21,823 nt of DNA from Lachnospiraceae bacterium UBA7481. GTDB taxonomy: Bacteria; Bacillota; Clostridia; Lachnospirales; Lachnospiraceae. A program made the position numbers and the translations under genes. Of the stretch, positions 6,312-13,917 are shown piece after piece. Under the pieces are notes generated by a model. The model was not told the DNA's origin. It saw nothing but the letters and a program-made list of their open reading frames with translations, and made no database searches. The stretch covers positions 1,037 to 22,859 of the forward strand of contig DLOP01000030.1 in the NCBI GenBank assembly GCA_002478505.1, read 5' to 3'. Every line of letters starts with the position of its first letter. The first letter of the stretch is position 1.

Positions 6312-8717
6312 ATGACAAGAAAGGAATTAGAAGAACTTTGCGCGAAGATGACATTGGAGGAAAAAGCGGGACTATGTTCCGGCAGTGATTTCTGGCATAC
6401 GAAGCCGGTAGAACGTCTTGACATACCGGCAATGATGGTATCCGATGGACCGCACGGACTTCGTAAGCAGAAAGACGAGGGCGATCATCTGGGGGTGAAT
6501 GACAGTATCAAGGCAGTCTGCTTTCCCACAGGATGTACGACCGCAGCTTCTTTTGACAGGGATTTGATCAGGGAAATGGGAGAAGCCCTTGGCACTTCCT
6601 GTCAGGCGGAGGGCGTGGGCGTGATCTTGGGCCCTGCCGTGAATATCAAACGTTCTCCTTTATGCGGGCGGAATTTTGAGTATTATTCCGAAGATCCGTA
6701 TGTTGCCGGAGAGATGGCGGCAAGTTATATCGAAGGCGTACAGAGTAAGCATGTGGGAACCAGCATCAAGCATTTTATGGCAAACAGTCAGGAAACGAGG
6801 AGAATGTCTTCAGATTCCAGAGTGGATGAGCGGACGATGAGGGAGATCTATCTGCCGGCATTTGAAACAGCGGTAAAAAAATCAAAACCATGGACAGTGA
6901 TGTGCTCTTATAACCGTATCAACGGAACCTATGCTGCGGAAAATAAATGGCTGCTGACAGAGCTTCTTCGGGACGAATGGGGATTTGACGGATTTGTAGT
7001 CAGTGACTGGGGCGCCGTCAATGACCGTGTGGCAGGAGTAAAGGCGGGGCTTGATCTGGAAATGCCGCCTTCCTTTGGAGTAAATGATAAGCTGATCGTA
7101 GAGGCAGTAAAAAACGGTACGCTTGAGGAAAAGGTATTGGATGAAGCGGTGATCCGTATTTTAAATATCATATACCGGTATATGGATCAACGTGATAAGA
7201 CGGCTGTATTTGACCGGGATGCGCAGCATGATCTCAGCAGGAAGGTGGCGGAGGAATCTCTGGTGCTTTTGAAAAATGATGGCGTTCTGCCATTGAAGAA
7301 AGAGCAGAAGATTGCCATTATCGGACAGTATGCTAAGAAACCGAGATATCAGGGCGGCGGCAGTTCGCACATCAACAGTCATAAGGTATCAGGTATGCTT
7401 GATTTTGTGCAGGATATGAAAAATGTCACCTATGCACAGGGGTATGATGACGGATTAGAGGAGGCTGCTGATATGGCTGGCGGCCGGGCTGACATTGATC
7501 CTGCGGGAGAGGATCAATTAAAGACGCTGCTGGATGAAGCGGTTCAGGCAGCAAAAGAAGCGGAGGTAGCAGTCATTTTTGCCGGACTGCCGGACAGCTT
7601 TGAGTCAGAGGGATATGACAGGAAGCATATGCGGATGCCGGACAGTCAGAATACGTTGATTCATGAAATTGCGAAGGTTCAGCCCAATACCATTGTGGTT
7701 CTGCACAATGGTTCTCCGGTAGAGATGCCTTGGGTAGATGAGGTCAAAGGTATTCTGGAGGCTTATCTGGGCGGTGAAGCGGTAGGCGAAGCGGAGTATA
7801 ATATTTTATTTGGCAACATCAACCCCAGCGGCAAGCTGGCAGAGACATTTCCGTTGCGGTTAGAGGACAATCCTTCGTATCTGTATTATATCGGGGAAGG
7901 AGATATGACGGAATACCGGGAGGGCGTCTTTGTGGGATACCGTTATTACGATACCAAGAAAATGCAGACATTGTTTCCTTTTGGGCATGGACTGAGTTAT
8001 ACGGAATTTGCCTATTCCAATCTCCGACTGGAGTGCGACAGCGATGTAAAAGATCAGGCAAGCCGTCAGGGCGCGGATGGCAGTGCCGCTGCGGGAGAGC
8101 TGAGTATCGATGGTATTCTCAGGATCAAAGATACAGATCGTCTGAAAGTGTCCATTGATATTACTAATACAGGAAGCGTGGAAGGAAAAGAGGTTGTCCA
8201 GCTTTATGTTGCCGACGAGGAAAGCTCTGTCATCCGTCCAATGAAAGAGTTAAAAGGATTTGAAAAGGTCAGTTTAAAACCGGGCGAGACAAAGACAGTG
8301 CAGTTTACGCTGGACGCCAGAGCCTTTGCTTATTATCATACGGAGCTGAAAGAATTTTTTGTGGAAAGCGGAATCTTTCAGATTTTAGTCGGAAGCTCCT
8401 CCAGAGAGATCCGTGGAGAAGGCAAGGTTTATGTAGAGGGAACCAGGGAATATAAACCTAAATATCATTTAAATACGACGATTGGCGATCTTATGAAGGA
8501 TGAAAAGGCGTCACGTATTCTCGCGCCGTTATTTACAGCCAGTACACTGGTGGAGGTCTGTGATACGGATAGTGCGGAAAAGGGCGAAGAGGATTCCTTT
8601 ACGGGATTGCAGGAGGCAATGATGGGGTATCTGCCGCTTCGTGGAATGATAAGCTTTCAGGATGGGGCGGTTGATTTTGAGAAACTTCAGAAGATTCTGG
8701 ATCAACTGAATGAATAG
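6312..8717 (+). CDS. Glycoside hydrolase family 3 beta-glucosidase
   Basis: An 801-aa retaining GH3 enzyme, most likely cutting terminal beta-linked glucose (possibly xylose) from oligosaccharides in the cytoplasm, since no signal peptide is present. The N-terminal TIM-barrel domain has DGPHGLR, KHFMANSQE and the nucleophile motif VVSDWGAV with Asp232. The alpha/beta domain contains FESEGYDRKHMRMPD, where Glu433 is the probable acid/base. A fibronectin-III-like domain follows (about 615-690), and the last 100 residues form a less conserved extension that may be lineage-specific. AGGAG is 7 nt before ATG 6312. A terminator at 8734-8769 ends the transcript, so it is probably a single-gene unit. 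Specificity cannot be read from sequence alone. Confidence 0.95.
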   Translation: MTRKELEELCAKMTLEEKAGLCSGSDFWHTKPVERLDIPAMMVSDGPHGLRKQKDEGDHLGVNDSIKAVCFPTGCTTAASFDRDLIREMGEALGTSCQAEGVGVILGPAVNIKRSPLCGRNFEYYSEDPYVAGEMAASYIEGVQSKHVGTSIKHFMANSQETRRMSSDSRVDERTMREIYLPAFETAVKKSKPWTVMCSYNRINGTYAAENKWLLTELLRDEWGFDGFVVSDWGAVNDRVAGVKAGLDLEMPPSFGVNDKLIVEAVKNGTLEEKVLDEAVIRILNIIYRYMDQRDKTAVFDRDAQHDLSRKVAEESLVLLKNDGVLPLKKEQKIAIIGQYAKKPRYQGGGSSHINSHKVSGMLDFVQDMKNVTYAQGYDDGLEEAADMAGGRADIDPAGEDQLKTLLDEAVQAAKEAEVAVIFAGLPDSFESEGYDRKHMRMPDSQNTLIHEIAKVQPNTIVVLHNGSPVEMPWVDEVKGILEAYLGGEAVGEAEYNILFGNINPSGKLAETFPLRLEDNPSYLYYIGEGDMTEYREGVFVGYRYYDTKKMQTLFPFGHGLSYTEFAYSNLRLECDSDVKDQASRQGADGSAAAGELSIDGILRIKDTDRLKVSIDITNTGSVEGKEVVQLYVADEESSVIRPMKELKGFEKVSLKPGETKTVQFTLDARAFAYYHTELKEFFVESGIFQILVGSSSREIRGEGKVYVEGTREYKPKYHLNTTIGDLMKDEKASRILAPLFTASTLVEVCDTDSAEKGEEDSFTGLQEAMMGYLPLRGMISFQDGAVDFEKLQKILDQLNE

Positions 8718-8733
8718 AAGAAATGGGTCACAG

Positions 8734-8769
8734 AAAAACGCAAAGTATACTTGTTTGCTTTGCGTTTTT
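8734..8769 (+). terminator. Rho-independent terminator after the GH3 gene
   Basis: AAAAACGCAAAG (8734-8745) pairs perfectly over 12 bp with CTTTGCGTTTTT (8758-8769), giving an A-rich foot and a T tail, so it could work in both directions. Confidence 0.85.
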
Positions 8770-8810
8770 CATTCCTATTTGAGCCGCCAAAGGCGGCATG
8801 GGGGATTAGT

Positions 8811-10070
8811 ATGGAAACATCTGCGGTAGCAATATTGAAAAAGGGCGAGGGCAGGCTGCTTAAGGCAGGAGGGCTCTGGATCTTTGATAATGAGATCGAC
8901 ACCATTAGAGGAACGTATGCCGATAGCGGTATCGCGGCGGAGGAAGCTGCGCGGGATGGGGTCTATTGTAATGGGGATATTGTGACTGTTGAAGATTTTG
9001 ACGGGTATCCCATGGGAAAGGGCTTTATTAATTTAAATTCCAAGATCCGGGTTCGCATGATGACCCGCATAGCGGATCAGAAAATTGACGAGGATTTTCT
9101 CCGGATGCGTGTGAGGGACGCATGGGAATACCGGAAGAAGACAGTGGATATCAGCAGCTGTCGCGTAATCTTTGGAGAGGCGGATTTTCTACCGGGACTG
9201 GTGGTTGATAAATTCGCGGATGTGCTGGTGGTTCAGTCACTTGCGCTTGGCATCGACCGCTATAAAAAGATTATTATCGGGATGCTGAAAACGACGATGG
9301 CAGAGGACGGTATCACGATCCGCGGCGTCTATGAAAGAAGTGACGCTAAGGAACGTGAAAAAGAAGGTATGACACGTGTCACAGGATTTCTGGGTGAGGA
9401 ATTTGAAACCAGAGTTCCGATTGTAGAAAATGGCGTGAAGTATATCGTAGATGTAAAAGACGGTCAGAAGACGGGATTCTTTTTAGACCAGAAATATAAC
9501 CGTCTTGCCATCCAGAAACTGTGTAAAGACGCCAAAGTGTTAGACTGCTTTACTCATACGGGTTCCTTTGCGCTAAATGCCGGGATCGCCGGGGCAAAGA
9601 GCGTATTAGGCGTGGATGCTTCTAAGCTGGCGGTAGAGCAGGCTGCGGAGAACGCTGCGCTAAATGGACTTTCCGGGACAGTAAGATTTCAATGTGAAGA
9701 TGTATTTGAGCTGTTGCCAAAGCTGATCGAACAGGGCGAGCAGTATGATGTGGTGATCTTAGATCCGCCCGCATTTACAAAATCTCGAAGCTCCATAAAG
9801 AATGCCGTGAAAGGTTATCGCGAGATCAATCTCAGGGGGATGAAGCTGGTGAAAGACGGAGGTTATCTGGCAACATGTTCCTGCTCTCATTATATGGATT
9901 ATGAGCTCTTTACAAGAACGATCGGCGAAGCGGCAAGGGGCGCCCATAAACGGCTGCGCCAGGTGGAATTCCGCACCCAGTCGCCGGATCACCCGATCTT
10001 GTGGTCGGCGGAGGAAAGTTACTATCTTAAATTTTATATTTTTCAAGTATGCAGCGCAAGTTTCCCGTGA
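8811..10070 (+). CDS. RlmI-like class I rRNA methyltransferase (PUA + SAM domain)
   Basis: A 419-aa protein of the RlmI/YwbD group, which methylates cytosine C5 in 23S rRNA in the characterised E. coli member. The exact target here is inferred only from family. An N-terminal PUA-type RNA-binding region (about 1-85) starts ILKKGEGRLLKAGG. The Rossmann methyltransferase domain shows the SAM-binding motif VLDCFTHTGSFALNAG and the motif ILDPPAF, and ends with CSCSHYM, which carries the cysteines expected in this family. I set the start at ATG 8811, with GGGGGA just upstream. The in-frame TTG at 8751 lies inside the preceding terminator and cannot be the start. Confidence 0.88.
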   Translation: METSAVAILKKGEGRLLKAGGLWIFDNEIDTIRGTYADSGIAAEEAARDGVYCNGDIVTVEDFDGYPMGKGFINLNSKIRVRMMTRIADQKIDEDFLRMRVRDAWEYRKKTVDISSCRVIFGEADFLPGLVVDKFADVLVVQSLALGIDRYKKIIIGMLKTTMAEDGITIRGVYERSDAKEREKEGMTRVTGFLGEEFETRVPIVENGVKYIVDVKDGQKTGFFLDQKYNRLAIQKLCKDAKVLDCFTHTGSFALNAGIAGAKSVLGVDASKLAVEQAAENAALNGLSGTVRFQCEDVFELLPKLIEQGEQYDVVILDPPAFTKSRSSIKNAVKGYREINLRGMKLVKDGGYLATCSCSHYMDYELFTRTIGEAARGAHKRLRQVEFRTQSPDHPILWSAEESYYLKFYIFQVCSASFP

Positions 10071-10160
10071 ATGTTATCATAAAATAGAATTGAAACCTAA
10101 ATTTGTTGATGCTATAATTTAGACTAGGAAATATATTATATACCTTGATGGAAAGGCAGG

Positions 10161-11369
10161 GTGGTTTCTGTGGAAACGTATGAGATTTTCAGGGATTTGG
10201 CAATTATTATCTTAGCAGCTAAATTTATGGGAATTGTAGCGAAAAAATGTAAAGCACCGATGGTGGTAGGCGAGATCATTGCCGGTCTGATCGTAGGTCC
10301 TTGTTTGTTTGACTGGGTTGTAAGTTCCGATTACATAGCGAAGATGGCGGAGATCGGCGTGATACTGATCATGTTTTCCGCCGGTCTGGAGACGAATCTG
10401 AAGGAGTTGAAAAAATCCGGTCTGATTGCCTTTCTGATTGCCTGTGCGGGCGTATTTGTGCCGCTTGTGGGTGGCGCTGTTTTATATATGGTATTTTTTG
10501 GATGGTCAGCGTGGGGATCAGAAGGCTTTTTTAAAGCGTTGTTTATCGGTTCCATCATGACGGCGACCTCCGTAGGGATTACAGTAGAGTGTCTGCGTGA
10601 AATGGGATATCTGAAAGGGAAGATCGGGCAGACGATCTTAAGCGCCGCGATCATTGATGATGTGATCGGCATCATCGTTCTGACTTTTGTGATAGGGTTT
10701 AAGGATCCCAGTTCCGATACTTTGCTGGTAGTGAACAACATGGTTGTCTTTTTTGCGGCTTCTCTGGTTGGCGGTTATCTGCTTTATCGGATCATGCAGA
10801 AGGTAGACGCCAGATATCCGCATTCGAGGAGGATTCCGATCATTGGTCTTGGAATCTGTTTTGCCATGGCATATTGCGCAGAGAAATATTTCGGCATTGC
10901 AGACATTACCGGCGCTTATGTGGCAGGTATCATTTTGTGTAATATACGGGATGCAGAATATATTGACCGGAAGGTATCTATCAATAATTATATGTTCTTC
11001 GGACCGATCTTTTTTGTCGGTATCGGATTAAAGACGAATCTAAGGGAGCTGGATACCAGCATGCTGTGGTTCTCTGTCTGTTTTGTCCTTGTGGCAATGC
11101 TGACGAAGGTCATAGGCTGCGGTTTGATGTCTAAAGTATGCGGCATCAAAGGGATTGACTGTATCAAGGTCGGCGTAGGTATGATGACGCGCGGAGAGGT
11201 GGCGCTGATTATCACACAGAAGGGACTCGCACTGGGAATTATTGATTCCTCCTATTTTACGGCTGTAATTTTATTAATTATTGTATCTAGTATTTTAGTG
11301 CCGATTCTATTAAAAAATTTATATACGAAAGCTCCCGATCCGGCGGAACCTGCGGTGCAGAGCACATAG
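10161..11369 (+). CDS. CPA2/Kef-type cation:proton antiporter
   Basis: A 402-aa polytopic membrane protein of the Na+/H+ exchanger superfamily (CPA2, Kef-like membrane part). About a dozen hydrophobic segments are visible. Signature stretches include VVGEIIAGLIVGP, FSAGLETNL, TATSVGITV and AIIDDVIG, where Asp166-Asp167 form the acidic pair typical of ion transport in these antiporters. There is no C-terminal RCK/TrkA-N domain, so gating by NAD or glutathione as in KefB/C is not expected unless a partner exists elsewhere. GTG 10161 follows GAAAGG; a second GTG at 10170 is possible. The ion (K+ or Na+) cannot be decided. It lies about 90 bp after the methyltransferase gene. Confidence 0.9.
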   Translation: MVSVETYEIFRDLAIIILAAKFMGIVAKKCKAPMVVGEIIAGLIVGPCLFDWVVSSDYIAKMAEIGVILIMFSAGLETNLKELKKSGLIAFLIACAGVFVPLVGGAVLYMVFFGWSAWGSEGFFKALFIGSIMTATSVGITVECLREMGYLKGKIGQTILSAAIIDDVIGIIVLTFVIGFKDPSSDTLLVVNNMVVFFAASLVGGYLLYRIMQKVDARYPHSRRIPIIGLGICFAMAYCAEKYFGIADITGAYVAGIILCNIRDAEYIDRKVSINNYMFFGPIFFVGIGLKTNLRELDTSMLWFSVCFVLVAMLTKVIGCGLMSKVCGIKGIDCIKVGVGMMTRGEVALIITQKGLALGIIDSSYFTAVILLIIVSSILVPILLKNLYTKAPDPAEPAVQST

Positions 11370-11395
11370 CTATACAGTACGGTTTAATGGACATG

Positions 11396-11443
11396 TAACC
11401 TGTTACTCTATCCTTATCAAATGGATAAGGGAGGTAACGGTTA
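11396..11443 (+). promoter_or_regulatory. Hairpin that sequesters the ribosome binding site of the 39-aa gene
   Basis: The RNA can fold into a long stem. TAACC (11396-11400) pairs with GGTTA (11439-11443), then after a one-base bulge GTTAC (11402-11406) pairs with GTAAC (11434-11438). An internal loop follows, and CCTTATC (11412-11418) pairs with GATAAGG (11424-11430) around a 5-nt loop. The 3' arm contains the GGGAGG ribosome binding site and the A of the ATG. There is no T tract after it, so it does not look like a normal terminator for the antiporter gene. Confidence 0.6.
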
Positions 11444-11562
11444 TGAAAGGATATTACATCAGTGAGGGATATATGGGATTGGTTGGTACGAAATATGTCC
11501 TGTTTGTAAATGAGGAAGAATATCTGGAATTCTTAAAAGAGCAAAATCTGAAAGTGGGGTAG
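11443..11562 (+). CDS. Small protein, 39 aa, function unknown
   Basis: A short gene with a very good ribosome binding site (GGGAGG, 8 nt before ATG 11443). The product is MKGYYISEGYMGLVGTKYVL followed by an acidic stretch (VNEEEYLEFLKEQ) and stop at 11560-11562. It is soluble, with a Tyr/Gly-rich front (GYY, GYMG) and a probable amphipathic helix at the end. It fills the gap between the antiporter and endoglucanase genes. The pattern resembles small hypothetical proteins I associate with Lachnospiraceae, but I cannot name a family. Its start region is locked in the hairpin at 11396-11443, which suggests regulated translation. Confidence 0.65.
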   Translation: MKGYYISEGYMGLVGTKYVLFVNEEEYLEFLKEQNLKVG

Positions 11563-11618
11563 CGGTATAAGGTCATAGCAGCCGCAGGAATGATTACATA
11601 CGGAAAGGAATCTTGGCC

Positions 11619-13376
11619 ATGAAACTTAGTAAAAAGATGATTGCAGGAATCGTAACTGCTGCAGCATTGCTGATCGGTATTATCGGTCTGTTAGTAATGA
11701 TGCCAAAGAGTCAGGATTCCGCAGAGGAACAGGTAGCGGTGAATAGCGGGGAGACGCTGCAGGATGCCGCAGGAGCAGATGCGGGCGAAACTGTGCTGCA
11801 GGGTCAGGCAGCGGATACGGCTTCCGGGCAGGGCAATGGATCTGATGATACATCCGGCAATACGGAGACGGCAGATCCCAATGGCACAGCCGGACAGGAA
11901 AATACCGCAGAGCAGAATCCTGTAACCGGTCAGAATGACACTGCAGGAGAAACGTCTGAAATAACGTCTGAAACAACATCTGAAACAACACCAGAAACGA
12001 CGACTGAAACAACATCGACGCCAACCCCTGTGTCTGCTACAGGAACCCCGGTGGCGATCCATGGTAAACTGTCTGTCAGAGGCAGCGGATTAGTGGATAA
12101 AAACGGTAATGAATTTCAGATCCAGGGAGTATCTACCCATGGTATCGCATGGTTTCCGGAATATGTGAATAAGGCGGCGTTTCAGACGATCCGTGATGAA
12201 TGGGGCGCTAACTGTATTCGTCTTGCCATGTATTCCGCAGAATATGGCGGATACTGTACCGGGGGCAATCAGGCGGATCTGAAGCGGTTGGTGAATGACG
12301 GCGTATCTTATGCCACGGAGCTTGGCATGTATGTCATCATTGACTGGCATATCATGAATCAGGATGGCGATCCCAATACCCACAAGACAGAGGCATTGGC
12401 GTTTTTTAAGGAGATGTCTGCTAAATATGCAGATTATGACAATGTGATCTATGAGATCTGTAACGAACCAAACGGAGGAACTCAGTGGTCTTCCATCAAA
12501 AGCTATGCCTTGGAGGTCATTCCGGTTATTAAGGCGAATAACCCCGATGCTATTATCATCGTAGGTACGCCAAACTGGTCTCAGGATGTAGATGCCGCTG
12601 CCAAAGATCCGATCACCGGATACAGCAATATCATGTATACGATTCATTTCTATGCAGATACCCATAGGGACGGTCTGCGGCAGAAGATGCAGGTAGCCAT
12701 TGATAAAGGACTTGCGTTGTTCTGCACGGAATTTGGCATCTGCGATGCCAGCGGTTCCGGCGCTAACAATATTACAGAGGGCAATAAGTGGATATCAGCA
12801 TTGGATAATAATAATATCAGCTACTGTATCTGGAATCTGTCAAATAAAGCGGAAACAAGCTCGCTTATTCAGAGCGGCTGCAATAAAACTTCCGGCTGGA
12901 CAACGAATGAGCTGACGGAAGCCGGAAAATGGTATGTGGGGATTCTGGACAGCGGTGTTGCACCGGGGTCAACAGGTATTTCATCTGATACGGGTAATAA
13001 TAACAACAGCAATAACAATAACAATAATAATAATAACAGCAGTACTCCGGCGGTTACGGCAAGTTCCGCCAATACGCAGGTTACCATTGCCAATTCCGGC
13101 GGCTGGTCAAGCGGAAACGGCAACTGCTCCCAATACACGGTAACCATTAAGAATACCGGCAGCACAGCGGTCAATAACTGGAAAGTCACGGTAAACTTTA
13201 GCGGCAATGTGACACTGGATCAATCATGGAGCGGCAGTTTCTCGGCAAGCGGCAGCAGCGTCACGATCACGCCGGTGGATTTTAACCGTGAGATTGCCGC
13301 GGGGCAAAGCGTTGAAGTGGGATTTATCATTTCTTATTCCGGAAATGTGGGAACACCAACAGTATCGATTGATTAA
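11619..13376 (+). CDS. Membrane-attached GH5 endoglucanase with C-terminal CBM2
   Basis: A 585-aa secreted cellulase-type enzyme hydrolysing beta-1,4-glucan. Order: short basic N-terminus and one hydrophobic segment (about 8-28) with no clear cleavage site, suggesting a signal anchor; an acidic/Thr-rich linker (about 30-145) with ETTSETTPETTTE repeats; a GH5 catalytic domain (about 150-450) with IDWH, acid/base Glu283 in YEICNEPNGG, and nucleophile Glu371 in FCTEFGIC; a poly-Asn linker (about 460-475); and a CBM2-like module (about 480-585) with GGWSSGNGNCSQYTV and NWKVTVNF. ATG 11619 has AGGAA 8 nt upstream; the in-frame TTG at 11613 is less likely. It ends at a terminator (13383-13410). With the cytoplasmic GH3 enzyme it could complete beta-glucan use. 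Confidence 0.93.
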   Translation: MKLSKKMIAGIVTAAALLIGIIGLLVMMPKSQDSAEEQVAVNSGETLQDAAGADAGETVLQGQAADTASGQGNGSDDTSGNTETADPNGTAGQENTAEQNPVTGQNDTAGETSEITSETTSETTPETTTETTSTPTPVSATGTPVAIHGKLSVRGSGLVDKNGNEFQIQGVSTHGIAWFPEYVNKAAFQTIRDEWGANCIRLAMYSAEYGGYCTGGNQADLKRLVNDGVSYATELGMYVIIDWHIMNQDGDPNTHKTEALAFFKEMSAKYADYDNVIYEICNEPNGGTQWSSIKSYALEVIPVIKANNPDAIIIVGTPNWSQDVDAAAKDPITGYSNIMYTIHFYADTHRDGLRQKMQVAIDKGLALFCTEFGICDASGSGANNITEGNKWISALDNNNISYCIWNLSNKAETSSLIQSGCNKTSGWTTNELTEAGKWYVGILDSGVAPGSTGISSDTGNNNNSNNNNNNNNNSSTPAVTASSANTQVTIANSGGWSSGNGNCSQYTVTIKNTGSTAVNNWKVTVNFSGNVTLDQSWSGSFSASGSSVTITPVDFNREIAAGQSVEVGFIISYSGNVGTPTVSID

Positions 13377-13382
13377 TGAATC

Positions 13383-13417
13383 ACAGGGGCTGCCTTTTGG
13401 TAACCCCTGTTTGTTTC
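13383..13417 (+). terminator. Rho-independent terminator after the endoglucanase gene
   Basis: ACAGGGG (13383-13389) pairs with CCCCTGT (13404-13410). The stem continues after one mismatch to a TTTT loop, and TTGTTT follows. Confidence 0.75.
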
Positions 13418-13436
13418 ATGTGAAAGTAAACAAAAA

Positions 13437-13637
13437 TTATCTTCTGTGGGGGCATTCATGCAGACCGCAGGGACCGCAACCGGGTTTTTTGGGCGGAGGC
13501 GGAGGCGGGCAGAATGGGCAGTTTCCACCCCTCGGTGGAGGCGGAGGTGGAGGTTGAGAACAGGATGGACAGGATGGTCCTTCCGGTCGTCCCCAATGGT
13601 CAGGCCGTCTGCCGCGGAACATATTATGAAAGAACAT
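13437..13637 (-). CDS. Cys/Pro-rich small protein with three CxxC motifs, function unknown
   Basis: A 66-aa product read on the minus strand. GGGAGG (13644-13649) sits 6 nt before ATG 13637, and a TTGACA-type promoter lies just upstream, so this is the real gene here and not the overlapping glycine-rich plus-strand frame. The first 20 residues are basic and aromatic (MFFHNMFRGRRPDHWGRPEG). Then come CPSC (23-26), seven prolines (29-35), CPFC (40-43), six prolines (44-49), CGPC (54-57) and HECPH (60-64). Three CxxC pairs plus an extra Cys and nearby His suggest metal binding or disulfide chemistry. Proline runs of this length usually need EF-P for translation. No signal peptide or membrane segment. 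I do not recognise a family. Confidence 0.65.
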   Translation of the reverse strand: MFFHNMFRGRRPDHWGRPEGPSCPSCSQPPPPPPPRGGNCPFCPPPPPPKKPGCGPCGLHECPHRR

Positions 13638-13657
13638 AGGAATCCTCCCAATGTCAT

Positions 13658-13687
13658 TTTATAATATACTATGTAGTATTTTGTCAA
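13658..13687 (-). promoter_or_regulatory. Promoter of the Cys/Pro-rich gene with palindromic operator-like site
   Basis: On the minus strand TTGACA (13682-13687) is followed by AT-rich -10 candidates (TATAAA at 13658-13663 with 18-bp spacing, or TATTAT at 13661-13666 with 15 bp). The spacer contains ATACTA-CA-TAGTAT (13666-13679), a palindrome with 6-bp arms, placed where a repressor would block RNA polymerase. Confidence 0.55.
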
Positions 13688-13720
13688 AAGGAAATAGTTC
13701 TATCCTAAAAAATAAAATAA

Positions 13721-13729
13721 TGGTATAAT
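13721..13729 (+). promoter_or_regulatory. Extended -10 element, first copy
   Basis: TGGTATAAT forms an extended -10 (TGnTATAAT) without a clear -35. It stands directly before the GC-rich structured island and is repeated exactly about 110 bp downstream. Confidence 0.45.
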
Positions 13730-13830
13730 GTACGCGAAAGCAATGAGCGGTGCTGGACATCCGGGGGATGTCCGTTTAGCACGGACCGAAGTGGAACGGA
13801 GAAGCGGAATCGAGCTGGGCACTGCGGGTA
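13730..13830 (+). ncRNA. GC-rich structured island, possible small RNA or small inserted element
   Basis: About 100 bp of GC-rich sequence inside AT-rich intergenic DNA. It contains a strong hairpin, GTGCT...GGACATCC / GGATGTCC...AGCAC, within 13750-13782. An outer pairing of GCGGTGC (about 13747) with GCACTGC (about 13819) competes with the base of that hairpin. It lies directly after an extended -10 element and has no open reading frame with a ribosome binding site. I match it to no known RNA family, and there is no T-rich terminator at its end, so an RNA product is only a possibility. Confidence 0.35.
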
Positions 13831-13839
13831 TGGTATAAT
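13831..13839 (+). promoter_or_regulatory. Extended -10 element, second copy, upstream of mrp
   Basis: TGGTATAAT again, in the same 10-base context ATGGTATAAT as the copy at 13720-13729. It lies about 80 bp before the Mrp start and is a reasonable promoter for that gene. No good -35 is visible. Confidence 0.45.
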
Positions 13840-13917
13840 TAACAAAAAAATTGAGAAACAAAAATCTGGTTATAATAACATATCATCAGTCAAATTTATG
13901 AAAGGCTTGGTCTTAAT

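Noticed and set aside
8751..8810. TTG start for the RNA methyltransferase
   Set aside because: It lies within the loop and stem of the preceding terminator; the protein family begins at the ATG at 8811.
12930..13060. AAT/AAC repeat run as a separate repeat element
   Set aside because: It is simply the coding sequence of the poly-Asn linker in the endoglucanase.
13288..13557. Glycine-rich plus-strand frame after the endoglucanase
   Set aside because: It overlaps the end of the endoglucanase and its terminator in another frame, and is the reverse-strand image of the Cys/Pro-rich gene, which has the proper promoter and ribosome binding site.
13373..13687. 104-codon minus-strand frame overlapping the Cys/Pro-rich gene
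   Set aside because: It is in a different frame, its start lies within the promoter region, and it has no ribosome binding site.
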